Counted from the stretch's first letter, positions 8,873-18,023 are shown. The stretch is DNA of 64,000 bases from Nostoc spongiaeforme FACHB-130 (GCF_014698475.1 NZ_JACJTB010000002.1:310001-374000), one strand, 5' to 3'. Translations and numbers: made by a program. Notes: generated by a model not told the origin, from the sequence alone.

Positions 8873-9739
8873 TTATCGCAAAATTTGGTCAATCATCCGG
8901 TTGGCTTGGGAACCATAACCACCACCAAATAAATTGAAGTGATTCAAAATGTGATAAAGGTTATACAAAGTTTTGCGGTGTTCGTAGCCTGTATCTAAGG
9001 GGAAAGCGGCGTTATAACCTTGATAAAAAGCGGCGGGAAAACCACCAAAAAGTTCTGTCATAGCGATATCAACTTCGCGATCGCCATAATAAGTGGCTGG
9101 ATCAAAAATGACTGGTTCGCCTGACAAAGTACAGCCAGCATTTCCACCCCACAAATCGCCATGTACTAAGGATGGTTGTACTTCGTGATTGGCTAATAAT
9201 TCGGGAATCGCGGCTAATAATTTGTCTTGTTTCGGGAAATTACCTCCGCGCCTTCTGGCTAACTGAAATTGATAACCAAGGCGATGTATACAGAAAAAAT
9301 CAATCCAATCGGCTGTCCAAGTATTGATTTGGGGAGTGGAACCAATAGTATTATTCATATCCCAGCCGAAACCATTTTGGCTGGTTGTTTGGTGCATAGC
9401 CGCTAAGTTGCGCCCCATTTCTACCCAAGATTGGGTATTACCGCCACCCATTTCTAACCATTCCAAAACGATGTAGCCAGAATCGCCTGATGTTCCCCAA
9501 CAAATGGGCTTGGGTACACAGATAGTATTTGTGGCGAACATTTGCTTTAAACCCAACATTTCAGCCTCAAACATAGCTACTTGCGATGCTTGATTGAGTT
9601 TGACGAAATATGTGATTTCACCGTTAGAAACAGCGTATCCTTGGTTAATACAGCCGCCACTCACAGAACGTCGTTGTTGAGTGTGAAAACTTTCGCCAGT
9701 TACCCGACTAATATGGGCATCAATTTCAGTCCAAAACAT
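8873..9739 (-). CDS. Fructosamine-kinase family protein (ketosamine 3-kinase)
   Basis: The 288-residue protein belongs to the fructosamine/ketosamine-3-kinase family, which phosphorylates sugars attached to amines and so lets glycated proteins or metabolites break down. Visible marks are the N-terminal SVSGGCINQGY loop, FVKLN (ATP-binding Lys), the hinge VLEWLEMG, the catalytic loop LVHGDLWGGNAG, and FDPATYYGDREVDIAMTELF, where FDP carries the metal-binding Asp. The start MFWTEIDAHI at 9739 is preferred. The frame continues upstream, but there it only translates a run of GGGAGTAGGGAAT-type tandem repeats. It lies downstream of the M16 protease gene on the same strand. Confidence 0.85.
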   Translation of the reverse strand: MFWTEIDAHISRVTGESFHTQQRRSVSGGCINQGYAVSNGEITYFVKLNQASQVAMFEAEMLGLKQMFATNTICVPKPICWGTSGDSGYIVLEWLEMGGGNTQSWVEMGRNLAAMHQTTSQNGFGWDMNNTIGSTPQINTWTADWIDFFCIHRLGYQFQLARRRGGNFPKQDKLLAAIPELLANHEVQPSLVHGDLWGGNAGCTLSGEPVIFDPATYYGDREVDIAMTELFGGFPAAFYQGYNAAFPLDTGYEHRKTLYNLYHILNHFNLFGGGYGSQANRMIDQILR

Positions 9740-9824
9740 TTTAATGGGGAGTAGGGAATCGGGAGTGGGGAGTAGGGAATCAAACATGAGGAAATTCACC
9801 ACTCCCTACTTCCCACTCCCTAAT
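9740..9824. repeat. Heptanucleotide-type tandem repeat between M16 and kinase genes
   Basis: The sequence is built from GGGAGTA/GGGAATC units and, near 9803-9824, their complement (CTCCCTA, CTCCCAC). It fits the short tandemly repeated repetitive (STRR) sequences typical of heterocystous cyanobacteria. It extends into the open frame ahead of the kinase start. Confidence 0.7.
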
Positions 9825-11108
9825 TTACAACGGTTTCATGACCACTACACCATAAGCATTTGGACAGAGATATTGATTGGCGGCGAGGAGTAAATCGTTG
9901 GCTTCTTGCTGTTGAATGTGCAGGGGATAGTTAAAGGCTGGTTCTAGATCACCGACTAAAGATTGATAAAAACCATATAAGCCACTGCGATCGCTTGGGG
10001 TTTCGTTACCAAAGATAAATCGGTTGGCGACACGTTTGCGGACACGGGCGATTTCTTTGTCTGTGACTAACTCGGTTTGTAATCGGCGGATGTGTTGGGC
10101 GATCGCATCTTCAACGGCGGCTATGTTTTCAACTGCACATTTAGCAGAAATATAAAATGTACCTTGTAATAAATTGCTCATATTACTAACTGCGATCGAA
10201 GATACTAATCCTCTTTCTTCCCGCAAATCTCTAACTAATCTTGATGTCCTACCATGTGCTAAAACTCCCGCTAACACATCTAAAGCATAAGTCTGATTTA
10301 ACTGTGCTAATCCAGGAACCCGCCACACCATGACTAACCGCGCTTGCTGAAGACTTTTATCAACAAATTCTCGCCGCACAATTTCTGTAAACGCCGATTC
10401 AAAAGTATAATTCGACTCTTGATCATTGACTATTGACTCTTGATTCTTACCAACCTGGGTAAATCCTTCCGCAACGCTGGCAATTAATTGTTCTACAGGT
10501 AAATTGCCCACAGCTACAGCCGTAATCATTGGTGGTTGATACCATTGAGCATGAAAATCTCGCATTTGCTGGGGTTCTAGCCCAGATATGACCGATTCTG
10601 GCCCCAACACCGGACGGCGGTAGGGTAATACATCAAATGCCATTTCCATCGCGCGGCGAAAAGTCCGGCGATGGGGATTATCTTCCGAACGGCGGATTTC
10701 TTCTAAAACAACAGCACGCTCACGTTCAAAGGCATCATCAGGAATACTCGGATTAAATACAACATCGATTTGCAGTGGAGCGAGTTCAGCAAAATCTTGG
10801 GGCGCAGTGGTTATGTAGTAATGAGTATAATCTTGACTCGTAGCAGCATTAGTCACAGCACCCCGTTCTTCAATCCGACGCTCAAACTCTCCACTGGCTA
10901 ATCGCTCAGTTCCTTTAAAAATCATATGCTCTAAAAAGTGAGCCATACCGTTAATCGCATCAGATTCTACAGCCGAACCAACTTTAATCCAGAGGTTGAG
11001 GTTGACAACATCAATAGGCATTTGTTCGGCAATGATTGTCAAGCCATTAGGCAAACGGTGTATTGTTGGGGAATTGAGACGAGGAGACTTTAATAGAGTT
11101 GAGGTCAT
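9825..11108 (-). CDS. M16 family zinc peptidase (processing-peptidase-like)
   Basis: The 427-residue protein has the inverted zinc motif HFLEH (residues about 57-61) and the downstream Glu in VVLEEIRRSEDNP, so it should be an active M16 metallopeptidase related to mitochondrial processing peptidase beta and PqqL. The N-terminal half carries catalysis (LPNGLTIIAEQMP, NAATSQDYTHYYI). The C-terminal half has the Arg/Tyr-type substrate-binding region (LVRDLREERGLVSSI, RVANRFIFGNETPS). Cyanobacteria often have a second inactive M16 gene adjacent, but none is seen here. The likely role is peptide degradation or processing. Confidence 0.9.
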   Translation of the reverse strand: MTSTLLKSPRLNSPTIHRLPNGLTIIAEQMPIDVVNLNLWIKVGSAVESDAINGMAHFLEHMIFKGTERLASGEFERRIEERGAVTNAATSQDYTHYYITTAPQDFAELAPLQIDVVFNPSIPDDAFERERAVVLEEIRRSEDNPHRRTFRRAMEMAFDVLPYRRPVLGPESVISGLEPQQMRDFHAQWYQPPMITAVAVGNLPVEQLIASVAEGFTQVGKNQESIVNDQESNYTFESAFTEIVRREFVDKSLQQARLVMVWRVPGLAQLNQTYALDVLAGVLAHGRTSRLVRDLREERGLVSSIAVSNMSNLLQGTFYISAKCAVENIAAVEDAIAQHIRRLQTELVTDKEIARVRKRVANRFIFGNETPSDRSGLYGFYQSLVGDLEPAFNYPLHIQQQEANDLLLAANQYLCPNAYGVVVMKPL

Positions 11109-11193
11109 GAGTAGTGGTGAGTGAACAGGGTTCTTACTTCTTTATCTTATCCGTCACTCCAAAATATCTTTGATTGTTGCATCTGAAACAGAC

Positions 11194-11301
11194 TAGTACA
11201 ACAAGGCAAAAGTAATAAGGCAAAAGGAAAAAGAAATAATAACGATACCACAAGCCTTTTAGCAATTTCTTATAGTCGGTTTATTTACACCGTATTGTAC
11301 T
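11194..11301 (+). repeat. Dispersed TAGTACA element, copy A
   Basis: Begins TAGTACAACAAGGCAAAAG and ends ...ACACCGTATTGTACT. It shares an internal segment (CACAAGCCTTTTAGCAAT) with the copies near 44.2, 46.2 and 49.9 kb, and the 39.6 kb copy retains the same ends. The complementary ends suggest a non-autonomous mobile element. It fills the gap between the M16 gene and the next hypothetical gene. Confidence 0.8.
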
Positions 11302-11344
11302 GAACACACAAATATTTTTTTGAGGCTGGGTGTAAGAGTTGTTC

Positions 11345-11890
11345 TCAATCGCCCGAATACTTAGCTTCTATCACTTTGCCATCTTTGAAATAAACATTCA
11401 CTACTTCCGCATTGTAACGAGCATTGTTTGGGTCAAGAATGTAGTTTAGATGCTGGTCATGTACAACTGGGTCAATCTTTTCCAGCGCATCCCCATTCTC
11501 ATCCATGAATTCCCCTAGTGGCTGAGGAAATCTTCCGCCTTTGGGAAAACGTTGGTTAAATCTGCTTTGCACTTCTGGAATTGTCATCCCATGTTTAATG
11601 TCAGAATAAAACTGCATAAAGGGTTTGACAGGCGAGAGAGTTACAAAGTACAAAGCAAAGATGCTGAGATTGAACCCGATAAACAGCCACAATTCTTGTT
11701 TCCGCCGATATTGTAAGTACACTGGCAAAAGTAAAATCAAGGCTAAAACAGCCATAAATATGTAATATTGCCAAAATAAGGAAGCAGCGTATTCATAATC
11801 TAGGAAATATCCCAGTAGAAATAAGACTACTAAAAAAATCACCTCGACAATCAGCTCAGTTTTGTTAGCGTGACGGTTGATATATTTCAT
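11345..11890 (-). CDS. Hypothetical membrane protein with C-terminal soluble domain
   Basis: The 181-residue protein starts MKYINRHANKTELIV and has three membrane segments: VIFLVVLFLLGYFLDY, WQYYIFMAVLALILLLPVYL and LWLFIGFNLSIFALYFVTL. A soluble C-terminal domain of about 80 residues follows, with GMTIPEVQSRFNQRFPKGGRF and the end VVNVYFKDGKVIEAKYSGD. The last part resembles lipoprotein-like SmpA/BamE folds (a short helix, then a beta-hairpin), but this is only an impression. I chose ATG 11890 over 11947 because the upstream residues do not look membrane-related. The GGTACT repeats (11951-12002) lie just upstream. Confidence 0.6.
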   Translation of the reverse strand: MKYINRHANKTELIVEVIFLVVLFLLGYFLDYEYAASLFWQYYIFMAVLALILLLPVYLQYRRKQELWLFIGFNLSIFALYFVTLSPVKPFMQFYSDIKHGMTIPEVQSRFNQRFPKGGRFPQPLGEFMDENGDALEKIDPVVHDQHLNYILDPNNARYNAEVVNVYFKDGKVIEAKYSGD

Positions 11891-11950
11891 GTGACTATAT
11901 CTTGTATGGTTAAGAAAACATATTTCTGGAAGTCCTAATAGATTCAAATA

Positions 11951-12002
11951 AATAGGTACTGGAGAGCCGTTCAGTACCTATTTAATAGGTACAGTACCTA
12001 TT
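11951..12002. repeat. Clustered AATAGGTAC inverted repeats (operator-like)
   Basis: AATAGGTACTG (11951-11961) is complementary to 11972-11982. AATAGGTAC (11984-11992) and GTACCTATT (11994-12002) then form a perfect 19-bp palindrome around one central base. Four half-sites thus lie within 52 bp. They cover the fic stop codon and sit about 60 bp upstream of the next gene's start, so they could be a repressor site or a stem-loop terminator. Confidence 0.75.
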
Positions 12003-13044
12003 TCTTGCACCAATGTGCATCGGGGCCTCGACCTAAACATTCCAATCGTCCTAAATTACGCTCCTGGCGTAAGATGCGGCGAATGAGGTCAATTCCCACA
12101 GTGGGACAGCGTTCTTGTAAATCCTTGATTGAAAAATCTCCAGGTATATTGCTAATTGCATCTAGCACCATAGCTGTTTTAGCTCCCTTGGCTGAACTAA
12201 CTAACCCGACTCGCTGCTCAAACTCTCGATACGCCGAGAGTATGATGACACCCAGAAAATACTCCCACCACGGTAACAAGCTATGCTGTCCTTGATGCCA
12301 GTTTTGTGATGATTGGTAAAGTGTATCGTAGTAGCTTTCTTTTGTACGTTCTACAATTCGTTCTAAGCTAATAAACCGACCCACTTCGTAACCGGCTTTG
12401 TATAGTAACAGTAGTGTTAACAGTCGAGCCATCCGTCCATTGCCGTCAGTGAAGGGATGAACGCACAAAAAATCTAAAACATACGTGGGGATCAGCAGTA
12501 AAGGCTCAATTTCTTCAGACTCAAACAGGCGGTTAAACTTTTCATGCAAGCGTTCCATTGCATCTGGAGTTCCATAGGCTGGAACTGGCTGAAATCTGAC
12601 AATTTTTCTGCCATCTGGGTAAGTTTCGCTAATTTCATTGTCTACAGACTTCCAGCGTCCACCCTCAGCCGCCGTAAATTGGTAAAGGTCTCGATGCAGC
12701 TGTAATACTACTCCAGGGGTGAAAGGGATGTGAGTATAACTGGTGTGAATGGTTGTAAGTACATCTCGATAGCCAGCAATTTCCTGTTCGGAGCGATCGC
12801 GCGGTGTGGTTTTTTCTGCTACTAGTTTTTTGATGCGTTCTAAGGGTGCTGTGATACCCTCTATCCGGTTAGAAGATTCGGTACTTTGAATAACCGCAGC
12901 TTGACGTAATGTTTCCAATATTTGAGGTGACTGTTCTTTGAATAAATCTTGCTTGCCTTTGTACTCACCAATTAGGCGAATGGTACGCAGTAGATTTTGA
13001 GTAATTGGCTGACTTTCAATAAAGCCCGGTTCAAACGACTGCAT
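11998..13044 (-). CDS. Fic family protein (AMP-transferase-type)
   Basis: The 348-residue protein has the core motif HPFTDGNGRMARLL (about residue 196), matching HPFx(D/E)GNGRxxR with all catalytic residues present. It should therefore transfer AMP or another nucleotide group to a target protein's hydroxyl group. An inhibitory-helix motif, ESSNRIEG (S/T-x3-E-G type, residues about 56-63), lies near the N-terminus, so the enzyme is probably self-inhibited. The C-terminal 70 residues (NIPGDFSIKDLQERCP ... LIRRILRQERNLGRLE) look like a winged helix, as in DNA-binding Fic proteins. No separate antitoxin gene is visible, in keeping with the built-in inhibitory motif. Confidence 0.9.
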   Translation of the reverse strand: MQSFEPGFIESQPITQNLLRTIRLIGEYKGKQDLFKEQSPQILETLRQAAVIQSTESSNRIEGITAPLERIKKLVAEKTTPRDRSEQEIAGYRDVLTTIHTSYTHIPFTPGVVLQLHRDLYQFTAAEGGRWKSVDNEISETYPDGRKIVRFQPVPAYGTPDAMERLHEKFNRLFESEEIEPLLLIPTYVLDFLCVHPFTDGNGRMARLLTLLLLYKAGYEVGRFISLERIVERTKESYYDTLYQSSQNWHQGQHSLLPWWEYFLGVIILSAYREFEQRVGLVSSAKGAKTAMVLDAISNIPGDFSIKDLQERCPTVGIDLIRRILRQERNLGRLECLGRGPDAHWCKK

Positions 13045-13225
13045 CGGCAGTTCCTACCAAGTTAACTTTACTATCTTCTCATGGCTGAATTAGTCAGTAG
13101 TTTGGCGAGACACACACAAATACAGCAATCATTCTCAAGTCTGTTCTTTGGCGATCGCCCCAACTCACCACGATTAGCTTGTAAAATTATGAATAGTAAT
13201 ATTAATTTTTGTAAAGCTAATCTTA

Positions 13226-14740
13226 ATGCCACATATTGTTGTTAACCAAAATAAACCCCGTGTAGTCGTCATCGGTGCAGGAATTGGCGGACTGACGGCG
13301 GCGGCGTTGTTAGCCCATCGTGGCTATAGTGTTTTAGTCTTTGACCAAGCGATTGTACCAGGGGGTTGTGCTTCGACATTTAAACGTCAAGGGTTCACTT
13401 TTGATGTGGGTGCAACCCAAGTTGCAGGTTTGGAACCAGGCGGAATTCACCAACGCATTTTTGCAGAACTAGAAATTGATTTACCAGAGGCTACCCTTTG
13501 TGACCCTGCTTGTGCAGTTTATTTACCAGGGGAAACCACGCCTATTAATGTTTGGCGTGATCCTGAGAAATGGCGTGAAGAAAGACAACGGCAGTTTCCT
13601 GGAAGTGAACCTTTTTGGCAGTTAATGGCAACTTTATTTGCTGCGAGTTGGGAATTTCAAGGACGTGACCCAGTGTTACCGCCGCGTAATTTGTGGGATT
13701 TGTGGCAATTAATACGGGCGGTGCGTCTGAGTACATTTATCACTGCACCGTTTACATTTTTCACGGTAGGCGATGCGTTAAGACTCTGCGGTGTGGGTCA
13801 TGACCAGCGTTTGAGAACTTTTTTAGATATGCAATTAAAGTTGTATTCTCAGGTAAACGCTGAAGAAACAGCCTTACTGTATGCGGCCACGGCGTTGAGT
13901 GTTTCCCAACTGCCCCAAGGATTGTATCACCTGCAAGGGAGTATGCAGGTGTTGAGCGATCGCTTAGTGACTGCCCTAGAAAGAGATGGCGGACGGTTAT
14001 TAATGCGCCACACTGTTGAATATATCAAAGTCGAAAATGGTCAAGCCACCGCCGTTGTGATCCGCAACCAAAAAACAGGCGAAGTCTGGACAGAACCAGC
14101 CGACCATGTAGTAGCTAACGTGACAGCCCAAAATTTAGTGCAACTCTTGGGGGACAAAGTACCATCAGGTTACAAACAGCGAGTTGAAAAACTACCGCCA
14201 CCATCAGGGGCTTTTGTGGTGTACTTGGGTGTGGATGTGAGTGCGATTCCTGTAGATTGTCCGCCCCATTTACAGTTTTTATACGATGCCAATGGCCCCA
14301 TTGGCGAGAATAATTCCTTGTTTGTGTCTGTGAGTCATCCTGGTGATGGTCGCGCCCCAGAAGGTAAAGCCACAATTATTGCGTCATCTTTTGTAGATTA
14401 TCAGCAATGGTGGCAAACTCCAGATTATCAAGCCTTGAAACAAAAATATACCGCAGATGCGATCGCCCGTCTCAACAAATATTTTTACCTCAAACCAGAA
14501 ACTATTATTTACCAAGAAGCCGCCACACCCCGCACCTTTGCTCATTACACTGGACGCGATCGCGGTATAGTTGGGGGCATTGGGCAAAGAATACCCACCT
14601 TTGGCCCCTTTGGTTTTGCCAACCGCACACCGATAAATTCTCTCTGGTTAGTCGGCGACTCTACCCACCCTGGCGAAGGAACGGCTGGCGTGAGTTACTC
14701 GGCATTAACCGTGATTAGACAAATTGAGGCGCAAGCTTGA
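13226..14740 (+). CDS. crtD: Carotenoid C-3',4' desaturase (CrtD-like), FAD-dependent
   Basis: The 504-residue protein has an N-terminal Rossmann FAD motif (VVVIGAGIGGLTAAALLAHRG, GxGxxG) followed by VFDQAIVPGGCAST. The C-terminus (LWLVGDSTHPGEGTAGVSYS) is the second FAD-contacting motif of the phytoene desaturase/CrtISO superfamily. Length and sequence best fit cyanobacterial CrtD, which adds the 3',4' double bond in myxoxanthophyll synthesis at membranes. CrtISO (CrtH) is the main alternative; I favour CrtD mainly because of the GDGRAPEGKATIIASSFVD region and overall impression. Confidence 0.75.
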   Translation: MPHIVVNQNKPRVVVIGAGIGGLTAAALLAHRGYSVLVFDQAIVPGGCASTFKRQGFTFDVGATQVAGLEPGGIHQRIFAELEIDLPEATLCDPACAVYLPGETTPINVWRDPEKWREERQRQFPGSEPFWQLMATLFAASWEFQGRDPVLPPRNLWDLWQLIRAVRLSTFITAPFTFFTVGDALRLCGVGHDQRLRTFLDMQLKLYSQVNAEETALLYAATALSVSQLPQGLYHLQGSMQVLSDRLVTALERDGGRLLMRHTVEYIKVENGQATAVVIRNQKTGEVWTEPADHVVANVTAQNLVQLLGDKVPSGYKQRVEKLPPPSGAFVVYLGVDVSAIPVDCPPHLQFLYDANGPIGENNSLFVSVSHPGDGRAPEGKATIIASSFVDYQQWWQTPDYQALKQKYTADAIARLNKYFYLKPETIIYQEAATPRTFAHYTGRDRGIVGGIGQRIPTFGPFGFANRTPINSLWLVGDSTHPGEGTAGVSYSALTVIRQIEAQA

Positions 14741-14804
14741 CCGGAAGAGGCAAAAGGCAGGAGGCAGGAGGCAGAAAATATATTTTTTGCCATAGCATAC
14801 CCTT

Positions 14805-14907
14805 ATACCGTTTCACTTTAAGTTTGATACAAATAGGCCGCAGAGGAGCAGGGGGGCATGGGAGCAGAGGAGAAATTATTTGTATCATTTATTTTGTGAA
14901 ATGGTAT
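14805..14907. repeat. MITE-like element with ~30-bp imperfect terminal inverted repeats
   Basis: The left end ATACCGTTTCACTTTAAG (continuing to TTTGATACAAATA) is matched by the reverse complement of the right end, ATACCATTTCACAAAATA (continuing AATGATACAAATA). A 41-bp purine-rich core (GGAGCAGGGGGGCATGGGAG) lies between. The structure fits a miniature inverted-repeat element in the gap between crtD and the GH65 gene. Confidence 0.65.
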
Positions 14908-14968
14908 TACACCCCTATACACCTACACCCTTTCCCAAACTCTGATTTTGCGCTTCATTGCGTCCCGC

Positions 14969-17875
14969 TTATTGGGATAACTTCTGTTGAATATCTGCCC
15001 ACTGCACACCTGCGAGGCTTGGTAATACAACATGGGCGGCACCAACACGTTCAACAGGGCCTAGTCCTACTGTCCACATACCCCCGGCTAAAGCGGCTTC
15101 TATGCCGGCGGCGGCATCTTCTACAACTACGCATTGTGCTGGTTGTAGTCCTAGTTGTTTGGCGGCGTATAAAAATAAATCCGGTGCTGGTTTGGGTTTT
15201 TCTACACTGTAACCATCAGCGATCGCATCTACTTTATCAGCAATCCCCAAGCGTTGAATTACTGTACAGGCATTTTTACTGGCTGAACCAATAGCAGTTT
15301 TAATTCCAGCTTGCCGTAACTCGTCCAAAAGTGCGATCGCACCCGGTAATAAATCTTTTGGTGTTACATGATGGATCAGTTCTACATAGTAGTTATTTTT
15401 ACGCCCCATCATTTCTTGGATTTGTGCTTCGGAATACTTGCGATCGCCAATAATCAACATCAAAGATTCACGCCGCGACACACCCCGTAAAACTTCATTA
15501 GCTTGGCGATTAAAGGGAATACCCTCTTCATCAGCTAATCTCTGCCAAGCTTGATAGTGATACTCCGCCGTATCAGTTAACACACCATCCAAGTCAAAAA
15601 TTACACCCTGAATCTCAACCATTCTCCCTTCTCCCCCTAGCCCTCCTTGTCTCCCTTGTCTCCCTTGTCTCCCTTGTCCCTGATGCAAATCAAACTCATG
15701 CCATTCCCCACGCCAGTGGAGTTTAAATTTCAGTCGTGTCCAGTGAGAAGGTAGATGGGGGTTGGCTTCGGGTCCGTTTTCTGTTAACTGAATGCCACCA
15801 AATCCAAAAACTACGGCTTGCCACACACCGCCAGCACTCGCGCCGTGAATACCATCGTTGGTGTTCCCGCGACTGTCTTTTAAATCCACCATTGCGGCTT
15901 GCATAAAACGTTTGTAAGCGGTTGTCGATTCCCCGACATCGGAAGCCATGATGGCGTGAATTGCCGGGCCGAGGGATGAACCGTAGGTAATATCTGTGCG
16001 GGGTGCGTAGTAGTCCCAATTTGCTTGTAAGGATTTGGGGTTGTAGGGAAAATCTGCTGATTCCCGCATTAAATAAAGCAGCATCAATACATCTGGCTGT
16101 TTCAGGACTTGTCGCTTGTTACCTTCTTCAATACCTAAAATTGCTTGGATAGAACGCTGACGCGGTTCGTATTCGTCTAAGTTAATGTCTGGGAGTTGAA
16201 AAAATCCCTCAAACTGCTCAATTAATCCGGTTTCTGGGTCGTAGAAAATCCAGATTTTATCAATGATATCTTGCCAATGCGATCGCACTTCGGATGTAAT
16301 TTGCAATTTCTCTGCTAATTCCGTCGCACGTTCGGGGAAATTTTGCTGCAACCAATCATCAATAAATAGTGCTTTTTCTAAATGCCATTGCACCATTCTG
16401 TTAGTAAAGGTGTTGTTGTGAACCAATTCGTGATATTCATCAGCTCCAATTACCCCGCGAATCTCGTAGCGTTGTTGTTCTGAGTTATACTCAACACGAC
16501 TAGCCCAAAAGATAGCGGTATCCAAAACAATCTCGGCACCGTAATCATGCAGCCACTCATCATCACCCGTGGCTAACCAGTAATACCAAACAGCGTAAGT
16601 AATATCTGCACTAATATGAATTTCGCGATCACGGCACCAAATTCTGATATCCTCACCATAAAAATCATTGGGAAGTGACCAGCGCGGTGTAACTTCATCG
16701 CCAGTGTCGGCACTTTCCCAAGAGTACATCGCGCCTTTATAGCCAGAATGCAAGGCTTTACGTCTAGCACCTGCTAAAGTGTGATAGCGGTAAGTTAGTA
16801 GGTTACGTGCGATCGTAGGTTGAGTAAATGTAAAAAATGGCAGAATAAAAATTTCTGTATCCCAAAAAATATGACCACGATAGCCAAAGCCAGACAGAGT
16901 TTTAGCGGGAATACTCACTTTATCGTCATAGCGAGGCGCAGCAATTAACAACTGGAAAAGGTTGTATCGAATCCCAAAAGCCGCCGTATTATCACCTTCC
17001 AGCAAAATATCACTTTGTTGCCAAACTTCATCCCAAGCTTGTTTGTGAGTCTTAACTAAACTTTCGTAGTTGGCTATTTCCCCAAGTTTTTGCTGTGCTG
17101 CGATGACTGGTGTCTCAACTTCCCGTGAGGTAAACACCGTGACGAATTTTTCGACTGTCACAGTTTGCTGTGACTTCGCCATAAATGTCGCAGTTAGAGA
17201 AGGATAACCAGGGGCGATGTTAACTTGTATCGATGCTTCCGTTCCTGATACGCTCATCTTGGCTGCCATACCAATCGTAATTCGGGAACTACGGGTACGG
17301 CTATGCAACCAAATGCCTTGTTCCGTTTTACCTTGGTCTAAATCTACCCAGTGATTAAAACCTTGGTTTTCAGGATAGCCATTGATGCTACCCTGCACTT
17401 CAATCAAGCCATCAAAATCAAGCGGTGTTACCTGACAGCGTTGCACCAAAATATGTTGATCTGCCAGACTAGCAAAACGTTCAAAGTGAATATCGATAGT
17501 TTTGTCACTCGGACTGCGCCACCTCACAAAACGGCTGAGGATTCCGTGACGTACATCTAGCCGTCGTTCATACTGTATGATTTCCCCTTGGTCGAAACGA
17601 AAGCGTTCTCCGTCAAGCATCACTACCAGATATACCCAGTCAGGACAGTTGGCGAGTTCTGTGTAAACTACAGGTACATCATCATAAACACCGTGAATAA
17701 ATGTAGCTGGCAATGCACCAGGGTATTCTCTTTCAAAACTACCCCTTGTACCTAAATAGCCATTGCCAATTGTGAAAATAGTTTCTCTAGAATGCAATTG
17801 CTCAGGGTCAAACTGGGTTTCGGTTAATGTCCAGTCTGTATAGATAAAATTGCTAGTAGTACTTTTTGTTTCCAT
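14969..17875 (-). CDS. Bifunctional GH65 glycoside phosphorylase / beta-phosphoglucomutase fusion
   Basis: The first ~745 residues form a glycoside hydrolase family 65 enzyme (maltose/trehalose/kojibiose phosphorylase group): an N-terminal beta-sandwich (FTIGNGYLGTRGSFE), an alpha/alpha barrel, and the catalytic acid in IGADEYHELVHNNTFTNRM. The last ~220 residues are a HAD-family beta-phosphoglucomutase: VIFDLDGVLTDTAEYHYQAW (catalytic Asp pair), IGSASKN, KPKPAPDLF and VVEDAAAGIEAA. The first domain would release beta-glucose-1-phosphate from a disaccharide and the second would convert it to glucose-6-phosphate, so the fusion couples two successive steps. The linker (QGRQGRQGRQGG) is encoded by a 9-bp tandem repeat. 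The sucrose synthase gene lies upstream on the same strand. The exact disaccharide cannot be told from sequence. Confidence 0.9.
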   Translation of the reverse strand: METKSTTSNFIYTDWTLTETQFDPEQLHSRETIFTIGNGYLGTRGSFEREYPGALPATFIHGVYDDVPVVYTELANCPDWVYLVVMLDGERFRFDQGEIIQYERRLDVRHGILSRFVRWRSPSDKTIDIHFERFASLADQHILVQRCQVTPLDFDGLIEVQGSINGYPENQGFNHWVDLDQGKTEQGIWLHSRTRSSRITIGMAAKMSVSGTEASIQVNIAPGYPSLTATFMAKSQQTVTVEKFVTVFTSREVETPVIAAQQKLGEIANYESLVKTHKQAWDEVWQQSDILLEGDNTAAFGIRYNLFQLLIAAPRYDDKVSIPAKTLSGFGYRGHIFWDTEIFILPFFTFTQPTIARNLLTYRYHTLAGARRKALHSGYKGAMYSWESADTGDEVTPRWSLPNDFYGEDIRIWCRDREIHISADITYAVWYYWLATGDDEWLHDYGAEIVLDTAIFWASRVEYNSEQQRYEIRGVIGADEYHELVHNNTFTNRMVQWHLEKALFIDDWLQQNFPERATELAEKLQITSEVRSHWQDIIDKIWIFYDPETGLIEQFEGFFQLPDINLDEYEPRQRSIQAILGIEEGNKRQVLKQPDVLMLLYLMRESADFPYNPKSLQANWDYYAPRTDITYGSSLGPAIHAIMASDVGESTTAYKRFMQAAMVDLKDSRGNTNDGIHGASAGGVWQAVVFGFGGIQLTENGPEANPHLPSHWTRLKFKLHWRGEWHEFDLHQGQGRQGRQGRQGGLGGEGRMVEIQGVIFDLDGVLTDTAEYHYQAWQRLADEEGIPFNRQANEVLRGVSRRESLMLIIGDRKYSEAQIQEMMGRKNNYYVELIHHVTPKDLLPGAIALLDELRQAGIKTAIGSASKNACTVIQRLGIADKVDAIADGYSVEKPKPAPDLFLYAAKQLGLQPAQCVVVEDAAAGIEAALAGGMWTVGLGPVERVGAAHVVLPSLAGVQWADIQQKLSQ
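15646..15684. repeat. Nine-bp tandem repeat encoding the interdomain linker
   Basis: Units of CTTGTCTCC repeat about four times on the plus strand. On the coding strand they read as Gly-Arg-Gln-Gly-type residues joining the phosphorylase to the mutase. The repeat is in frame and could vary in unit number without breaking the protein. Confidence 0.8.
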
Positions 17876-17879
17876 AGGC

Positions 17880-17918
17880 TAGGGGTTAGAGGTTAGAGGC
17901 TAGAGGTTAGAGGTTACA
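17880..17918. repeat. GTTAGAG/GCTAGAG heptanucleotide tandem repeat
   Basis: Consecutive 7-base units (GTTAGAG with one GCTAGAG) form an STRR-type repeat between the GH65 gene and sucrose synthase. The same unit occurs near 39.54, 49.84 and 50.01 kb and, inverted, near 46.24 kb. Confidence 0.8.
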
Positions 17919-18023
17919 TGTAGTAGTTGTCTACAATCAATTCGTGAAATTTTCTTCTTTTCTTTCTTCTCTTTCTTCTTCTTTGTGTCCTTTGCGTCCT
18001 TTGCGGTTCGTTAAAAATTACTG

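Noticed and set aside
14737-15294. Plus-strand frame of 185 codons
   Set aside because: It crosses the MITE-like repeat and the antisense of the beta-phosphoglucomutase domain; residues look random.
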